A program made the position numbers and the translations under genes. The notes under the pieces were generated by a model. It had not been told where the DNA came from. It ran no database searches and saw only the letters and a program-made list of their open reading frames with translations. Below, piece after piece: positions 49,380 to 63,057 of a DNA stretch of 64,000 nt (its first letter is position 1; each line of letters begins with the position of its first letter). The DNA comes from Vanilla planifolia (taxonomy: Eukaryota; Streptophyta; Magnoliopsida; Asparagales; Orchidaceae), in assembly GCA_023846275.1 (NCBI GenBank), contig JAIUJO010000165.1:973001-1037000 (forward strand), written 5' to 3'.

Positions 49380-50690
49380 ACTTTATGATGTAAATCTTTA
49401 AAAAAGCTAGACTAATAGCCAAAGTTTATTGTCAAGTTGAAGAAGTAGATGTCAATGAGACATTTGCTCTTATAGCTAGACTTGAGGTAATTATGATTTT
49501 ACTTGCTTATGTTGCCACAAATGATTTAGATTATACCAAATAGATGTTAAAAGTATATTTTTAAATAGATATATAAATGAATAAGTGTTTGTTGAATAAT
49601 TCCCAAGATTTGAGAAACATCATAAGATAAATCATGTATACAAACTGAAGAAGGAACTTTATGGCTTGAAGTAAGCTCCAAGAACTTGATACAAAAAATT
49701 ATGTGTTTTTCTTATGTCAAATAGTTTTTTTAGAGGCAAGGTATATAATACTTTATTTATTCAAAATTTAGATAAAGATCGATTAATATGTCTAGTTTAT
49801 GTGAATAACATAATCTTTGTAGCTTCTAATAAAGCGATGTGCATGAGGTTTGCTAATTTTATGAAAAATAAATTTGAAATGAGCATGATGGGATAGTTTA
49901 CCTTCTTTCTAGGACTTTATGTCATGCAGACAAGTGAAGAAAATTTTATTTCTCAAACCATTTATTTGATGGAGTTCCTATAGTAGTTTAGTTATGAGAA
50001 CATAAGGGAAAGGAAGAGTCCTTTTAGTATAAGCACTATCATAGATAAAGATGGAGTTGAAAAGACTATTGACACAAAATCATTTAAAAAAATGATTGGA
50101 TAATTTTGGTATCTCACTACAAGAAGGCCTAATATTGTGTTTAGTGTAGGTTAGTTTGCAAGGTTTTAGTCTATTCCTAATGAATCACATCTACAAGAAA
50201 TTGAACATATATTTATATTTCTTATAAGTACTAAAACTCTAAACTTTTTTTACCCTAGATGTGAGGCTAGATTTGATAACCTGCATAGATGTTTACTCTG
50301 TTATTAGTAAGACAGATACAAAGATTACCTTTAATTTGTATAATTGACTGATGATTTACTAATGTTTTGGGTTAGTAGAAAAAATAATTATGTGATACAA
50401 TCAATAACAAAAGGCTGAGTACTTTACTATAAGTAATTGTGTTACTCAAGTTCTATAGATTAAATATCACTTAGATTATGGCTTAGAATTTACACAAATT
50501 TTAAATTTTTGTGATAATTCAAGTGTAATTTGTTTATCTAAAGATCCTATTCAATACTCAAGAATAAAATACATAAAGATAAGGTATCACTTTATTAGAG
50601 AATATGTGTAGAAGAAAGAGATTTAATAGTCATTTGTTCCATCTTCTGTCTAATTAGTTGATATTTTTATTAAGCTATTATCTACCTAAT
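49380..50690 (+). pseudogene. pol (reverse transcriptase and RNase H) relic of copia element 2
   Basis: From about 49,420 the plus strand reads YCQVEEVDVNETFALIARLE, the start of copia reverse transcriptase. The catalytic YVDD box reads YVNNIIF (49,798-49,818), so both Asp codons are Asn codons. FANFMKNKFEMSMMG follows in the one open stretch (49,714-49,896). RNase H blocks follow, with CDNSSVICLSKDP and RYHFIRE near 50,510-50,605. Stops are frequent. Integrase is not clearly recognisable between gag and RT. Confidence 0.82.
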
Positions 50691-50913
50691 CCTTTCATAG
50701 ACTCTAACCCTACATAATGATTACAAAAAGGATAAAACTTTGTATTGGAATTAAATGGGAGTGTAAGCTAAAATTTAAGGAGAGTAGAGGTTATCAAAGA
50801 AGGTGAGCTAGAATATTAAATATTATATTACTTAGTTTTTTCATTAATATTACATTGTCTTTATTAATATAAATTCAATTCTAGTATAGATTTTATAATC
50901 TTTTAAGGGTGAT

Positions 50914-51603
50914 TGTTGTATCCTTTGTTTTGATGATCACAAAATCATGCCAAATATTACTAATACCATGTTGAGCTTAATGTTATTTCAATTAAATGTC
51001 CAGATATATTGTGGTAATTAAATCTCAAGGTTTATTTCATAAACACTTAAGAGAGGTCCAAATTTGAGAGTATCATGTTTTAGTGTGCTTGCGAGAGATA
51101 TTGGTTCTTTCAAATATTATTTCTTCTACTCTATTCTACAATCTTTCTACGTTTTCTTTGTAACATCTACATTATCAATTAATTTGTGCCACTCTTGTTT
51201 GAAAGATTTAAAAGAGTAGGAATTTCATATGCAAAAATATTTATAAAATTTTTTATTTTTTTTGTGTTGCCAATTTTTGTTGATTTTGGTGTGTTATTGG
51301 ACCATTAGTTTGTAATTTGTTTACCCCAACCAACCTTGATAAAAAGAAGTGATTAGTGGAAGCTTGATCGATGACTGGTAGTAGATGTAAGGTTGGGCCT
51401 TTTCCAAACTATTGAAAAAAATTTAGTACGTATATTTTATTATTTAGTAATTTTATTTTGTTGACAAATCTTCTTAAAAATAAATGTTTACTTTTAAGAA
51501 AAAAGTTTTTCTTTAATTCAAAAACTTTTGAAATTCAAAAAATTTTATAAACATATAATTCAGCCCTCCTCTCTTATACATTTGTCTCACACAATTCACA
51601 TCA
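50914..51603 (+). repeat. 3' LTR of copia element 2
   Basis: Starts with tgttgtatcc after a short purine-rich run (aaggg) and ends with attcacatca. The next base begins the TG-type tract, so the LTR end is a sharp boundary. Confidence 0.75.
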
Positions 51604-54600
51604 GGTGTTTATGTGTATTTGTGTGTGTGTGCATCTGTGCATGTGTTTGTGTGTGTGTGTGTGTATATGTTTGTGTCCATGATCACACACGTGTGTGCTT
51701 GTGTGTGTTTATGTGTGTGTGTGTGCATGTGTGTGTGCATGTTTTCATGTGTTTGTGTGCATGTGTGTGTGCGCTTGCTTATATGTGTGTGCATGCATGT
51801 GTCTGTGAATATTTGTGTGTGTATGTGTGTGCATGTGTTTCTTTGCGATTGCATGCATGTGTGTGCAAGTGTGTATGTGTGAGATCACACATGTGTGTAC
51901 ATGTGAGTTTGTGTATGTGTGTGTATATGTCTGTGTGTACGAGTGTGTATGTGCATGTGAGTGTATGTAGCTGTGCTTATGCATGTGTTTATGTACGTGT
52001 GTGCAAGTGCATGTGTGCATGTGTGAGTGTGAGTGCGCATGCATGTATGTGCATGCGTGTGCATGTTAGTGTGCATATACTATACACATGTGTATGGAAG
52101 TGGTTGTGACCATGTGTGTGCATATATGTGTGTATGCTCTTATGTGTGTATGGCTGTCTGCATGTTTGCTTGAGTTTTTATGTACATGTGTATGCATGCT
52201 TGTATGTCTTTATGGGTGTGTGTGTGGATGCTTGCATGTGTGTTGTTCATGTTTTTATGTGTGTGTGAATGTGTGCACACATGAATGTGCGTATGAGAGC
52301 ATTTGTGTGTGTGCATGTATGTCCATGTGTGTGCATCCATATGTGTATATGTTGTGCACATATGTGCATGTGTGTGAACATGTGCACTATGTGTGCATGT
52401 GCATGTGCATGTATTTTTGTGTCATTGCATGTGTGCATCTGTACTTATTTGTGTGTGCATTTATGTTTATGCACATGTTACTCTATGTGTGTTTGTATGC
52501 ATGCATGTTCTTAAGTGTGTGTGTGAGTGTCAGTCCATGTGAGTGCATGCGTGTATATGTGGTGGTCCATGTGCAATCATGTACATATACATGTGTATTT
52601 GCATGCATGAGTATGTGTGTATTTGTGCATGCAAAAATGCATGAATGTATTTGTTGATGTGCACATGCACACTTTTTTGTGAGTTGGTGTGGGGGTCCAT
52701 ATGTATGTTCATGTGTGTGGGTGTTTATGGGGTTATGTATGTTTGTGTGTGCATGTGTGTGTACATATAAGTTTGTTTGTGTGTGTGAGTGTGTGTGCAT
52801 ATATACATGCTTATATGTGTATGTGGATAAATTTTCTTGTGTGTGTATGTGTGTTTTCATGTGTGTATGTATATGCATGTTCATGTTCGTGTGTGTTCAT
52901 GTGCATAGGCATATGCATATGCACATGCATGTGTGTGTGTGTGCATGCAGGTTTACGTGTGCGTGTATATGTGTGTGTGCTTATGAGCTTGTGTATGTGT
53001 GTGAGCATGTGTGTGTGCATGCATGTGGGCATGCATGTGTGTAAGCATGTTCTTGTGTGTGCATTTGCTTCTGTATGTGTATGCTTGTGTGTATTTGTGT
53101 GTATTTTTGCTAATATGTGTGTGTGTGCATGTGTTTATGTGACCATGCGTATGTGTGTCCTTGTGTGCGTATGTGTGTGTGCACATGCATGTTTTTGTGC
53201 ATGCATGTGCATTGTATGTGTGTGTGTGTGTGTATATTTGTGTGCATTTGTATGGAAGGGCCTATGTGAGTGCATGGGATTATATGCATGTTTGTGTGTA
53301 CATGTGTGTATGTGTGATAGTGTATGTGTTTAGGCATGCTTGTGCTTGTGCATGCAAACAAGTTTTCAAATGTGAATCTTTTTGTGTGTGTGTGCTCTTT
53401 CTCATATGTGTGGATGCATCTGGTCACATGTGTGTGTGGTTGTGTGTGGCTATGTTCATGCATGTTTGTTTGTCTATGTGTCATCTTGAGTGTGCATATG
53501 TGCAGGCGTGTGTTTGTGTGTGTGTGTTTGTATTTGTGTGCATTTGCATGCATGCGTGTGCCTGTTTTAGTATGTTTTCATGTGTGTGTGTATGTGTGCT
53601 TGTGTGCATATATGTGTTTGTGTGTGTGTGTGTGTGCATATGTATGTAAGTGTATGTGCAAACATGTGTGCATTAGTGCGTGTACACTTGTGAGTGTGTG
53701 TGTGTTTGTTTATGTGAGTAACAGTGTGTTGGCATGTGAGTGGGTGTGCATTTGTGTGTGAGTGTGTGCAAGTGTGCACGTGTCTATGTAAGCATGCTTG
53801 TGTGTGTGCAAAGGTGCATATGTGTATGCATGTGCATGTGTCTGTGCATATGTGTATGTGTGAGAGTGTGCATTTATGTTTGTGCATGCTTCATGTGTGT
53901 ATGTGCATGCATGTAATTATTTGTGCGTGTGCATGTGCATGTAGGAATCTACTTAGTTCACGTCTGTGTGCATGTTTTTGTGTATGCATGTGCATGCGTG
54001 TGTGCGTGTGTTTGTGTGCATCTTTGTGTGTGTGTGTGCATGTAAATGTTCATGTTTTTATGCTATTAGTAGTGTGCATGTGCATACATGTGTTTTTGCA
54101 TATGTGTGTATGTGAGTGTGTGCATGTGTGTGTTTGTGTCTGAATGCATAGGAGTGTGAATGTGTATCTGCATGTGTGTGGTTGTGTGGGTGTGTGCATA
54201 TGTGCTTTATTACATGTGTCCATGTTTATATGCACATGCATGTATGCATGTTCATGCATGTGCATGTGCGTATGTGTGCATGTCTCTGTGTGCTTGTGTG
54301 TGTGTATGCAGGCGCATATGTGCTTTTTGTGTGTTCAAGGGCATGCATCTGTGTACTTTTGTGTGTGTTTGTGTGTGTTTTTGTACGTATACATGTATGT
54401 AAATGTGCATGTGTTGGGTGTGTGTGGATGTGCATGTGAGTTTGTGCATGTGTGTAATTATGAGTTTATGTTGGTTTGTGTGTGGATGTATGTGTATGCA
54501 AGTGGGTGTATTTGTTTGTATGTGTAATTGTCTTCATGCTTAGGAACATGTATGTATAGGTAAGTGTGCATGCCTATTTGTGCAAGTTTGTGTGCATGTG

Positions 54601-56787
54601 TTTGTTCTTGTGCATGTGTGCATGTGTTTGTGAGTTTGTCTACCTGCATGTATATATTCACACATTAATGTAGGTGCATGTGTACATGTATTAGTGTGTG
54701 TGTGGATGTATTTGTGTATGTTTGTGTATGCTAGTGAAATTATGCATGTGTGCATGAACATACATATGTGCATGCACGTGTGTGCCTATGTGTGTGCTTC
54801 TGTGTGTGTGTGTGCATATGTGTGCATGTGAGTGCATGTGCATGCATATGTGTTGATGCTATTGAGTGTGTATATGTATGAGTGCATGTGTATGTTCATG
54901 TGCATAGGTGCATGAGTGTGTGTGTGTGTCTATATTCATGTATGATAATGAGCATGTGCACGTGAGTGTGTATGTATGTGTATGTGTGAGCTTGTGTGTG
55001 TGCATGTGTGTATATCTATGTAGATGTGTATTCATGTATTTGTGTGTAATGTCTAAGCATATGTTTATGTTGTGTGTGCATTGGTGTGCATGTATGCATA
55101 TGTGTGTGTGTGTGCGTGCATATGCCTATTTGTATGTGTGTGTGTATGCTTTAGTAGATTGTGTTGTGTGGGTGAATCTTTGTGTTTGTATATTGTTTAT
55201 GTCCATGTGTGTCTACGTGCACACATGTGCGTATGTGTATGTGTTTGTGCATGTGTGTGTTTTTATGTTTGTGCATGTGTCCATGCATGCATCCATTTGT
55301 GTGCATATTGCATATTCGTGCTTGTGTATAGGTGCATGTGTGTGTGTGTGTATGTGCATGCTTATGCATGTGTATGTGCATTGTTTGCATATGTGTATGT
55401 TTGTGTTTATGTATGTGTGTGCTTTTGTTTGTTTGTGTATGTTAGAGTATGTGTATGTATGCATGGGTGTGCATATATGTGTTCATGTGGGAGTTCCTAT
55501 GCATATGATTGTGCATATGTGTGTGCATATGTGGGTGAGCATGTGTGTATATGTGCATGCATGTATGTGATGTGTGCATGCTTGTACATGTGTATGTGCA
55601 TGCTTGTGTGTGTATGTGTTTTGTGTGTGTGTGTGTGTTTGTGCTTTTGAGTGTAGGTGCATATGTGAGTGTGCATGTGGGTGTGTGTATGTGTGTGTGG
55701 GTGTGCGTGTGGCAGTTGCATGTTTGTGGGTGTATATGTGTGCACACTTGTATGTTTGTGCATGTGCCTATACTTTGCATGGTTTCATGTGCATACATGT
55801 TCATGTGTGTTTGCATATAGGTGCATGCATTTTCGTGACTATTTGTATGCATGTATGTGTGTGTGAGCGAGTGAGTTTGTGTTTGCATGCATATGGGTAG
55901 AGTTTATGCACTTGCATGTGCGTATTTGTGTGATTGTGAGCTTTTATATCGATGTAAGTTTTTGTGTTCAAGAGGATGTGTGAGTGTGCTTGTTTCTAGG
56001 CATGTTTGTGCCAGTGTGTGCTTATGTGTGTGTGTGCATGTTTGTTTCTGTGTGTGCATGCATGTGTGTACTTATATGTGTATGTGCATGTTCATTATTA
56101 TGTGTTTGTGTCTGCTTTCTTGTTAATGTGTGGGTGCATGCATTTGTGCATGCATTCATGTGTGAATTAATTCGTGCATATGTGTGTGCATGTAAGTATG
56201 TGCAAATGTACATGTGTTTATATATGTGTGTGCATGCTTATGCATGTGTTTTTTTTGTGTGCATTTGTGTGTGTGTGTGCACACACACTTGCGGGTGTGA
56301 CCGTGTGCATGTGTATGTAGTTTCACGTGAGTGTGGGTTTAGGTGTATGTGTGAGTGCATACAAGCTTGTGTGTACATGTGTGTGAGTATTTGTGCATGC
56401 ATTCATGTATGTGTCTATGTATGTGTGTGTACATGCTTATGATTATGGGTAAGCCTGTTTGTGCATGCTCGCTTGTGTGCATGTGTATGCTTGTGTATAA
56501 GTGTGTGCATGTGTGTGTGTGTGTGTACATCTGTTTGCATGCATGTAGGTGTGTGTGTGTGCATGTGAGTCCGTGTGCATGCTTTTGTGTGTGTATGTGC
56601 ATGTGTACATGCATGTACTTGTGCAAGTGTGTGTGTGCATGTTTTTGTTTGTGTGTATGTGTATGTGAGTGTACATGGGGGTGTGCATTTGTGCACATCT
56701 GTGAATGGGTGTGGGTGTGGGAGTAGGTGTGCGTGCATGCCTGTGAGTATGCATGTATACATGTGTGTGTGCTATGTGTGCATGTGG
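51604..56787 (+). repeat. TG-type imperfect simple-sequence tract, 5.2 kb
   Basis: Built from tgtg, tgcatg and tgtatg strings on the plus strand with no long exact unit. It begins at the end of the copia 3' LTR and stops near 56,787, where the AT-rich satellite begins. Overlapping open frames up to 220 codons occur in most frames of both strands, because TG/TGCA-type sequence rarely makes stop codons. None has a recognisable domain or a natural amino-acid composition (Cys/Val/Met-rich one way, His/Thr-rich the other), so I annotate no genes. Alternating purine-pyrimidine DNA of this kind can adopt Z-form. Confidence 0.93.
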
Positions 56788-57269
56788 AATTTTTATGAAT
56801 TGTTGAATTATACAATCATAAGTAATAATAAATTATTATTGTACTATTAAGTGAGTATTAATCCTAAAACAAAAAACACGGAAATTATCTAATTTAATCA
56901 AAGATAGGGGATGCAAAGGTTACACGAGAGGAGATTTAGATTTATGTTATAATATAACAAAAAAAAAGTAAAACATTCGAAGAAATAAGATAAATTATAA
57001 GGGAAAATTATATTCCAAGATACTAAGGAGATCGAAGATAACAATCTCAATTATCAAACCATGTCCAAATTAAAATGTCTTGTAAACCCTAACAAAACTA
57101 TTCAAAATAAAGTATTTAAAATTATAAAAATGAACATTTCAAGGGATAGGGCTCGCCGAGGTGAGTTTATTAACATTTCTTTCATCTTGATTGGACCACC
57201 ATTGGAATTACTATGAATTACCAAGTTAAATAGGCATAAATGATAACAAAGTAATATTTTAATATTACA

Positions 57270-57294
57270 AACACACACACACACACACACACAC
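57270..57294 (+). repeat. (AC)n microsatellite in the satellite array
   Basis: Uninterrupted ac dinucleotides (about 12 units) followed by atatat, within the first satellite copies. Confidence 0.95.
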
Positions 57295-60200
57295 ATATAT
57301 GTATAAATGTTGAAATAAGATTAATTGTATCATTATTCTATGACAAAATGTAAGCGATATAGATGTTGCACAAGAAGAGATTTAGAGTTTTATAATAATA
57401 TGACCATATAAAAGCACAAGCTTTGAACAAACTAAAAAAATCACAAAAGAATGTTGCATCCTAAGTTACTAACTAGATTGAGTGCAACAACCAAGATCGT
57501 TAAAAAATGTAAGAATCAAAATGTCTTAAAAAGGTTACAAAAACTCTAGAAAATGAAATATCTAAAAGAAAGAAATAAATATTTAATTATAATAGTTCTA
57601 ATTGAGAGAAGTCCAATGAAAGTAATTTTATATGAATTAGACATCATTTGGAGTTACTACTAATTGTTAAAGTAAATCAACATAAAAATAATAAATTATT
57701 AATTTAATATCTTGAAATTATTTTTTAATGCCAAAAAAGTAAAATTAAAGCATTCTAAAATAAAAAATAATGGCAATGTGAAGGTCACATAAGAGGAGAT
57801 ATAGAGTAATATAATTAAATAATCAAATTTAAGAAAGTAATTCAATTAAATGAGATAAATTATATAAGAATGTCATGTTTCATGATACTGAGGAGATCAA
57901 GCGAAACATCCTCAACCGTAAAATTAGGTATGAATCAAAATGACTTATAAAGTTTGATAAAATTTGTTAAAAGAAAATATTTATGAATATAAAATAATAT
58001 TCAATTTTATAGAGCTCAATAGTATCAGACCAACGACATTTGTTTAGTCTCAATCTATCCCATTTGAAATTACATTGAATTAAAAAATACAAATAATTAT
58101 AAATAATAATAAAATGCTATTTCAAAAAATAAAAAAAATATCTTAAAATTTAAATGGTCTATCTAATAAAACTAAATGAAAAGGATGCAAAAAATGAGTT
58201 AAATTGCACAAAAAGTTTCTTTCCAAGTACCTAAGAAGATTGAATATGTTGTCTTTAATTCTAAAAACATATATGAATCAAAATGACAAGTATAATATCT
58301 CAAAATCTAAAAAATGATAATTTTAAGAATGCAACAAAAAATATTTAATTTACTGGAGCTCATCAAGATGAGTCTTACGGTACATCTTTCACCTCAATCA
58401 AACCTCTTTCTAAATTTCTAGGAATTTCCAATGTACATAAGAACAAATAATAAAAAATTATTTATTTAAACACTATGTAAATATATATTAAAGTTGAATT
58501 AGATAAATTTAAGTAATGTAGTTTAAGCAAATCAAAGCAAAGTAATAGACACATGATAGGAGATTTAAAGTTACATAGAAATATTAGCAAATGAAAGTGA
58601 ATAATTTGATGAAATGAGATAAAGTTTATGGAAAAGTTGCATTCAAAGCTACAAAAATAGACTTGTGTGACATCATTCATCATCAAATTAATTACAAATC
58701 AAAATATCTTATAAATAGTTCTAAAAACCAAAGAAGAAATACTTTAAAAATGTAGAAATTAATATTTAATTATGCAGAGTTCATCGGCATGAGTTCTACA
58801 ACCTTTGGTTTTGTCTCGACTGGGTCTCGTTTGGAATTATAACTAATTACAAAATTAAATAAATAGAAATAATATAAATAATTTTTTTAGTATTTAGGAA
58901 ATATATTTAAAAAAGAAAATATGATAAATTGAAATAATGCAATATAGCTAAATGAAGGCGAAGTAAATGCTGCATTAGATGAGAGATAGAATTACTTAGA
59001 AAAATAACCAAATTAAAAAGAAAATTTTGAAAAGATAATTCAAATTAAAAGGGAAAGTTGCATTCCATGATAATAAGGAGAATGAGTGTGTCATCGTTGA
59101 TTACAAAATAATATACAGATTAAATGTCATGTAAAGTATGTCAAAATTGTACAAAAAATACTTAAAATAATAAGAATATTTAATTGGATAAAGGTCATTG
59201 AGATTAGTGCAATGACATTTGTTTCATGTTGATTGAACATAGTTCGAAATTCCTATGAATTACAAAATTAAAACAGAACAAAAGATAATAAATTATTATT
59301 TTTTAAATTTACTAAATATTTATTGATGCTAAATAAGGTAAATTAAGGCAATGTGAAATAACAAAATCAAAGTGATGTAAATGTCATACAAGGGGAGATT
59401 TATAGTTTCATAGTAATTCAACAAAATCAAAGAAATTAAAATAAAGGAAATATATTATCAGGAATTTTACAATCAATGATCTAATGTGATCAAGTATAAC
59501 ATCCTCGATTGTTAAATTAGGTAGAAATCAAAATGTCACAAAAACATGTCAAAACCTTAGAAAACAAAACATTCGAAAAGAAAAGAATGAATATTTAGTT
59601 AAACAAAGCTTGTCAAGATGAGTCCAACTGCTTTTGTGTTGTCTAGATCACACCTTCTTTTGAATAACCATAAATTACAAAGTAAATATGAATAATCATA
59701 ATTTACAGTTATAATAGTTCGTAAAAATATGTTAATGCTAAAATAAGATACATTGATGTAATATAATATAACAAAACTAAGAAGATCCAAATGTCACATG
59801 AGGGAGCATGTAGACTAACATAATAAAATAATGTAACTAAAAAGTTTCAAGAAATAACATCAATTATATGAGAATGTTACATTCCATGTTATAATATGAT
59901 AGAGTGTAACATCCTCATTCATAAAATCATTTACGATTGAAAAAGAGCTGAAAAGCATGCCAAAATCAATTGTAGAAGTCAACATTTAATTTGATAAAGC
60001 AGGTCGAGCCAAGACCAATGACACTTCTTTTGTCTCTATTAGACCTTGTTTTTAATTATTGTGAATTACTAAACTTAATAAATGTAATTAATAAAACATT
60101 ATTATATTAATATTATATAAATATATTAAAAGTTGGATGAGACAAATTCAAGAAATACAATATTATTAAATTAAAGTATTGTAAAAGTAAAAAGAAAGAA

Positions 60201-62818
60201 GATTTAGAGTTGCATAGATATATAACCAAATAAAAGAAAAACATTTGATGAAATGAGATAATTTACATGATGAAGCTACATTGTAAGATATTAAGGAGAA
60301 TGAGTGTAGCTTCTAAATTTGCTAAATTTTGTATGAATCAAAATACGTTATGAAGCATAAACAAATCGAAAAAAAAATAATTATGAGAATATATAAACTA
60401 AAATTTAATTGAGTAGAGGTCATTGAGATACTCTAATAACGTTTTCTTATTAACTAGACCTTATCCTGAATTACTATTAACTATAGAAGTAAATTGACAA
60501 AAAATAATAAACTATTATTTTTGTGTAAATAGTCATTAAAAAAATAAACTTTAAAATTATGCAAACATCATAGAGATGAGATTAAGAGTTACATATTATA
60601 TGCAAAAAATTAAAGGAAAAATTTTTATGTTTCATAAATTGCTCAAAAAACTTGCATTCAAAAGATATAAAAGGCACTAAGTGCAACATCCTTATGGTCA
60701 AATTAGGTATGAAATGAAGTGACTCATAAAGCAAGCAAAATTACTAAAAAATAATATATTTAAAAATATTACATTTCATAATTAATATGATAGAAGTCAT
60801 GAAGATAATCCAAACGAAGTTTGTTTCACCTCAATCATACCATGTTTGGAATTGCTATTTGTTAGAAAATTTTAAAACCATGAATAATAATAATAAAAAT
60901 TTTAATATTAAGTAAAGATATATTGAAGCTGAAATGAGAAAATTAAAAACAAAACAATATAACAAAACTAAGCTATTGCAAAGGTCGCATGAGAAAATAT
61001 TATTAGTGACATTAAAAGATAACAAAATTAGTGAAAAAAATTGAGGAATTGAGATAAATTGTACAAAAAGTTCTACTAAAATATATTAAAGAAATTGAGT
61101 TGAACATTCCCAGTCATTAAATAATCTACAAACAGAATTATCTCTTATAGAATTCAAAACCCCTAGAAAATAAAATATTTAAAATAATAAAAATAAATAT
61201 TTAATTGGATAAAACTCATTGAGACGAGACTAATGACATTTGTTTCATCTCTGTTAGATCTCATTTATAATTATTATGAATTACCAATCTAAATAACCAT
61301 AAGTAAATTTAAAATATTACTTTAATATTAAGTAAATATATGTTAAAGTTGAAATTAGATAAAATTAATCAATGTAATATAACAAAATGAAAGAAATATA
61401 GATGTCACAAAAGAAGAGATTTCAGATTACATAATAATATAATCAAATCAATGCAAAACATTTTAAAAACTGAGACAAATTTTACGAAAACTTTGCTTTA
61501 CAAGATACAAAATTGACCAAGCATAACATCCTCAATCATGAAATAATGTAGTAATTGAAATTTCTTTTAAAGTGCTAAAAATAATTAAAAAGATGGGTAT
61601 GATTGTTTACATAGAGTTCATCGGCACATGTCTAACCATAAATGTTTAATTTTGACTAGATCTCATTTGAAATTAGTATGAACTATGAATATAAATAAGC
61701 AACATAATATTGTTTTAATATTAAACTATAATTTATTAAAACTAAAATGAGATCATATGAAGTATTATAATATAACCAAGTTAAATCAATGTAAATATGA
61801 TAATACAAAATAGAAAACTTTTTAATTAATAATAACTGATTTAAACGAAAATATTTGAAGAAATAGGACAAATCATGCATAAAAGTTGCATTATAAGAAA
61901 CATAGATTATCCAACATAACATCCTCGATCATGAAATTAGGTAAGAATTTAAACGTCTTATAAAATGAACAAAAAAATTAGAAAATAAAATAGTTAAAAA
62001 TTAAAAATTAAATATTTAATTGGATAAAAAGATCCATTAAGAAAAGTCTTATAATATTTGTCTATTATTGATCAAGCATCGTTAAGAATTACTATAAGTA
62101 ACCAAAATAAAAAAAGAATACAAAATATTAAGGTATTATTTCAATTTTAAATAAATATATATTAAAGCTTAAGTGAGATAAATTGAATCACTATAATATA
62201 ATAAAAAGAAAGTTATGAATAAGAAAAACGATAAGAGATTTAGAATTCCAATGTTATATAATAAAAAAGGGAAATGTTTTAATAAATGAGATAAATTTCA
62301 TAGGAAAGTTACATTCCATTAAAGCAAGGAGCTTTTGGATGACATAATTGATAATCAAACCATGTATAAAATAAATTGCATATAACTCATTGAGATCGAC
62401 ACAGCGATCTTTGTTTTATCATAGTTAGACATCGTTTGAAATAATACGAATCACTAAAGTAAATAGGAATAAATTATAATAAAATATTATTTTATTACTA
62501 AGTAAATGTAAATAAATGCTAAAATAAGATAAATTATGAAATGTACTATAATAAAATCAAAGAGAACTTAATGTAACATGAGAGGGGAACAAGAGTTTCA
62601 TAATAATTTAACCAAATCAAAGAGAAATTTTTTAAGAAATGAGATAATGCATAACAACAAGCATCATCAAATCTAGTAAAAATAAAAATGCTTAAAAAAC
62701 TCAAAAAAAATTGAAAATAAAATATTTAAAAATGTTGAAAGGAATATTTAAGATGATAGAACTCTTCAAAACAAATGTCTCTTAAAGTGACAAAAAGTTT
62801 TGAAAAATAAAATAATTA

Positions 62819-62851
62819 AAACACACACACACACACACACACATATATATG

Positions 62852-62930
<79 letters not shown>

Positions 62931-63057
62931 GTATATATATATAAGTATATATATGTATATATATGTATACATATATATACATATATATACTTATATATAT
63001 GTATACATATATATACATATATATACTTATATATATATACATATATATATATATATG
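62819..63057 (+). repeat. compound (AC)n-(AT)n microsatellite
   Basis: About 12 ac units lead into roughly 210 bp of at dinucleotides interrupted by gtat and atac steps. The short Tyr/Ile-only frames on both strands are artefacts. It interrupts the satellite array, which resumes at about 63,058. Confidence 0.95.
62935..63000. repeat. 66 bp perfect palindrome in the (AT)n tract
   Basis: The sequence is its own reverse complement around the centre gta|tac at 62,967/62,968. The arms include the asymmetric strings ataagtat and atacttat as well as gtat/atac steps, so this is more than plain alternation of A and T. It can form a cruciform or hairpin. Confidence 0.85.

Larger units (their letters stand above)
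46736..51603 (+). mobile_element. Ty1/copia LTR retrotransposon 2, decayed but complete in outline
   Basis: Two related LTRs in the same orientation (about 46,736-47,482 and 50,914-51,603) enclose a 3.4 kb interior. The interior holds gag then pol fragments on the plus strand, ending with RNase H, the order of Ty1/copia. LTR ends look like TGTATCC...ATCA. The 3' part of the LTRs aligns well, for example the shared gtgccactctt and acacaattca strings. The first 250 bp are strongly diverged. No clear primer-binding site or target duplication was seen. The left flank is a CA-type tract and the right flank a TG-type tract. Confidence 0.83.

Noticed and set aside
51528..56850. Dozens of overlapping open frames up to 220 codons, Cys/Val-rich or His/Thr-rich
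   Set aside because: They are translations of the TG/CA simple-sequence tract, open in most frames on both strands, with no domain. They reflect a shortage of stop codons, not genes.
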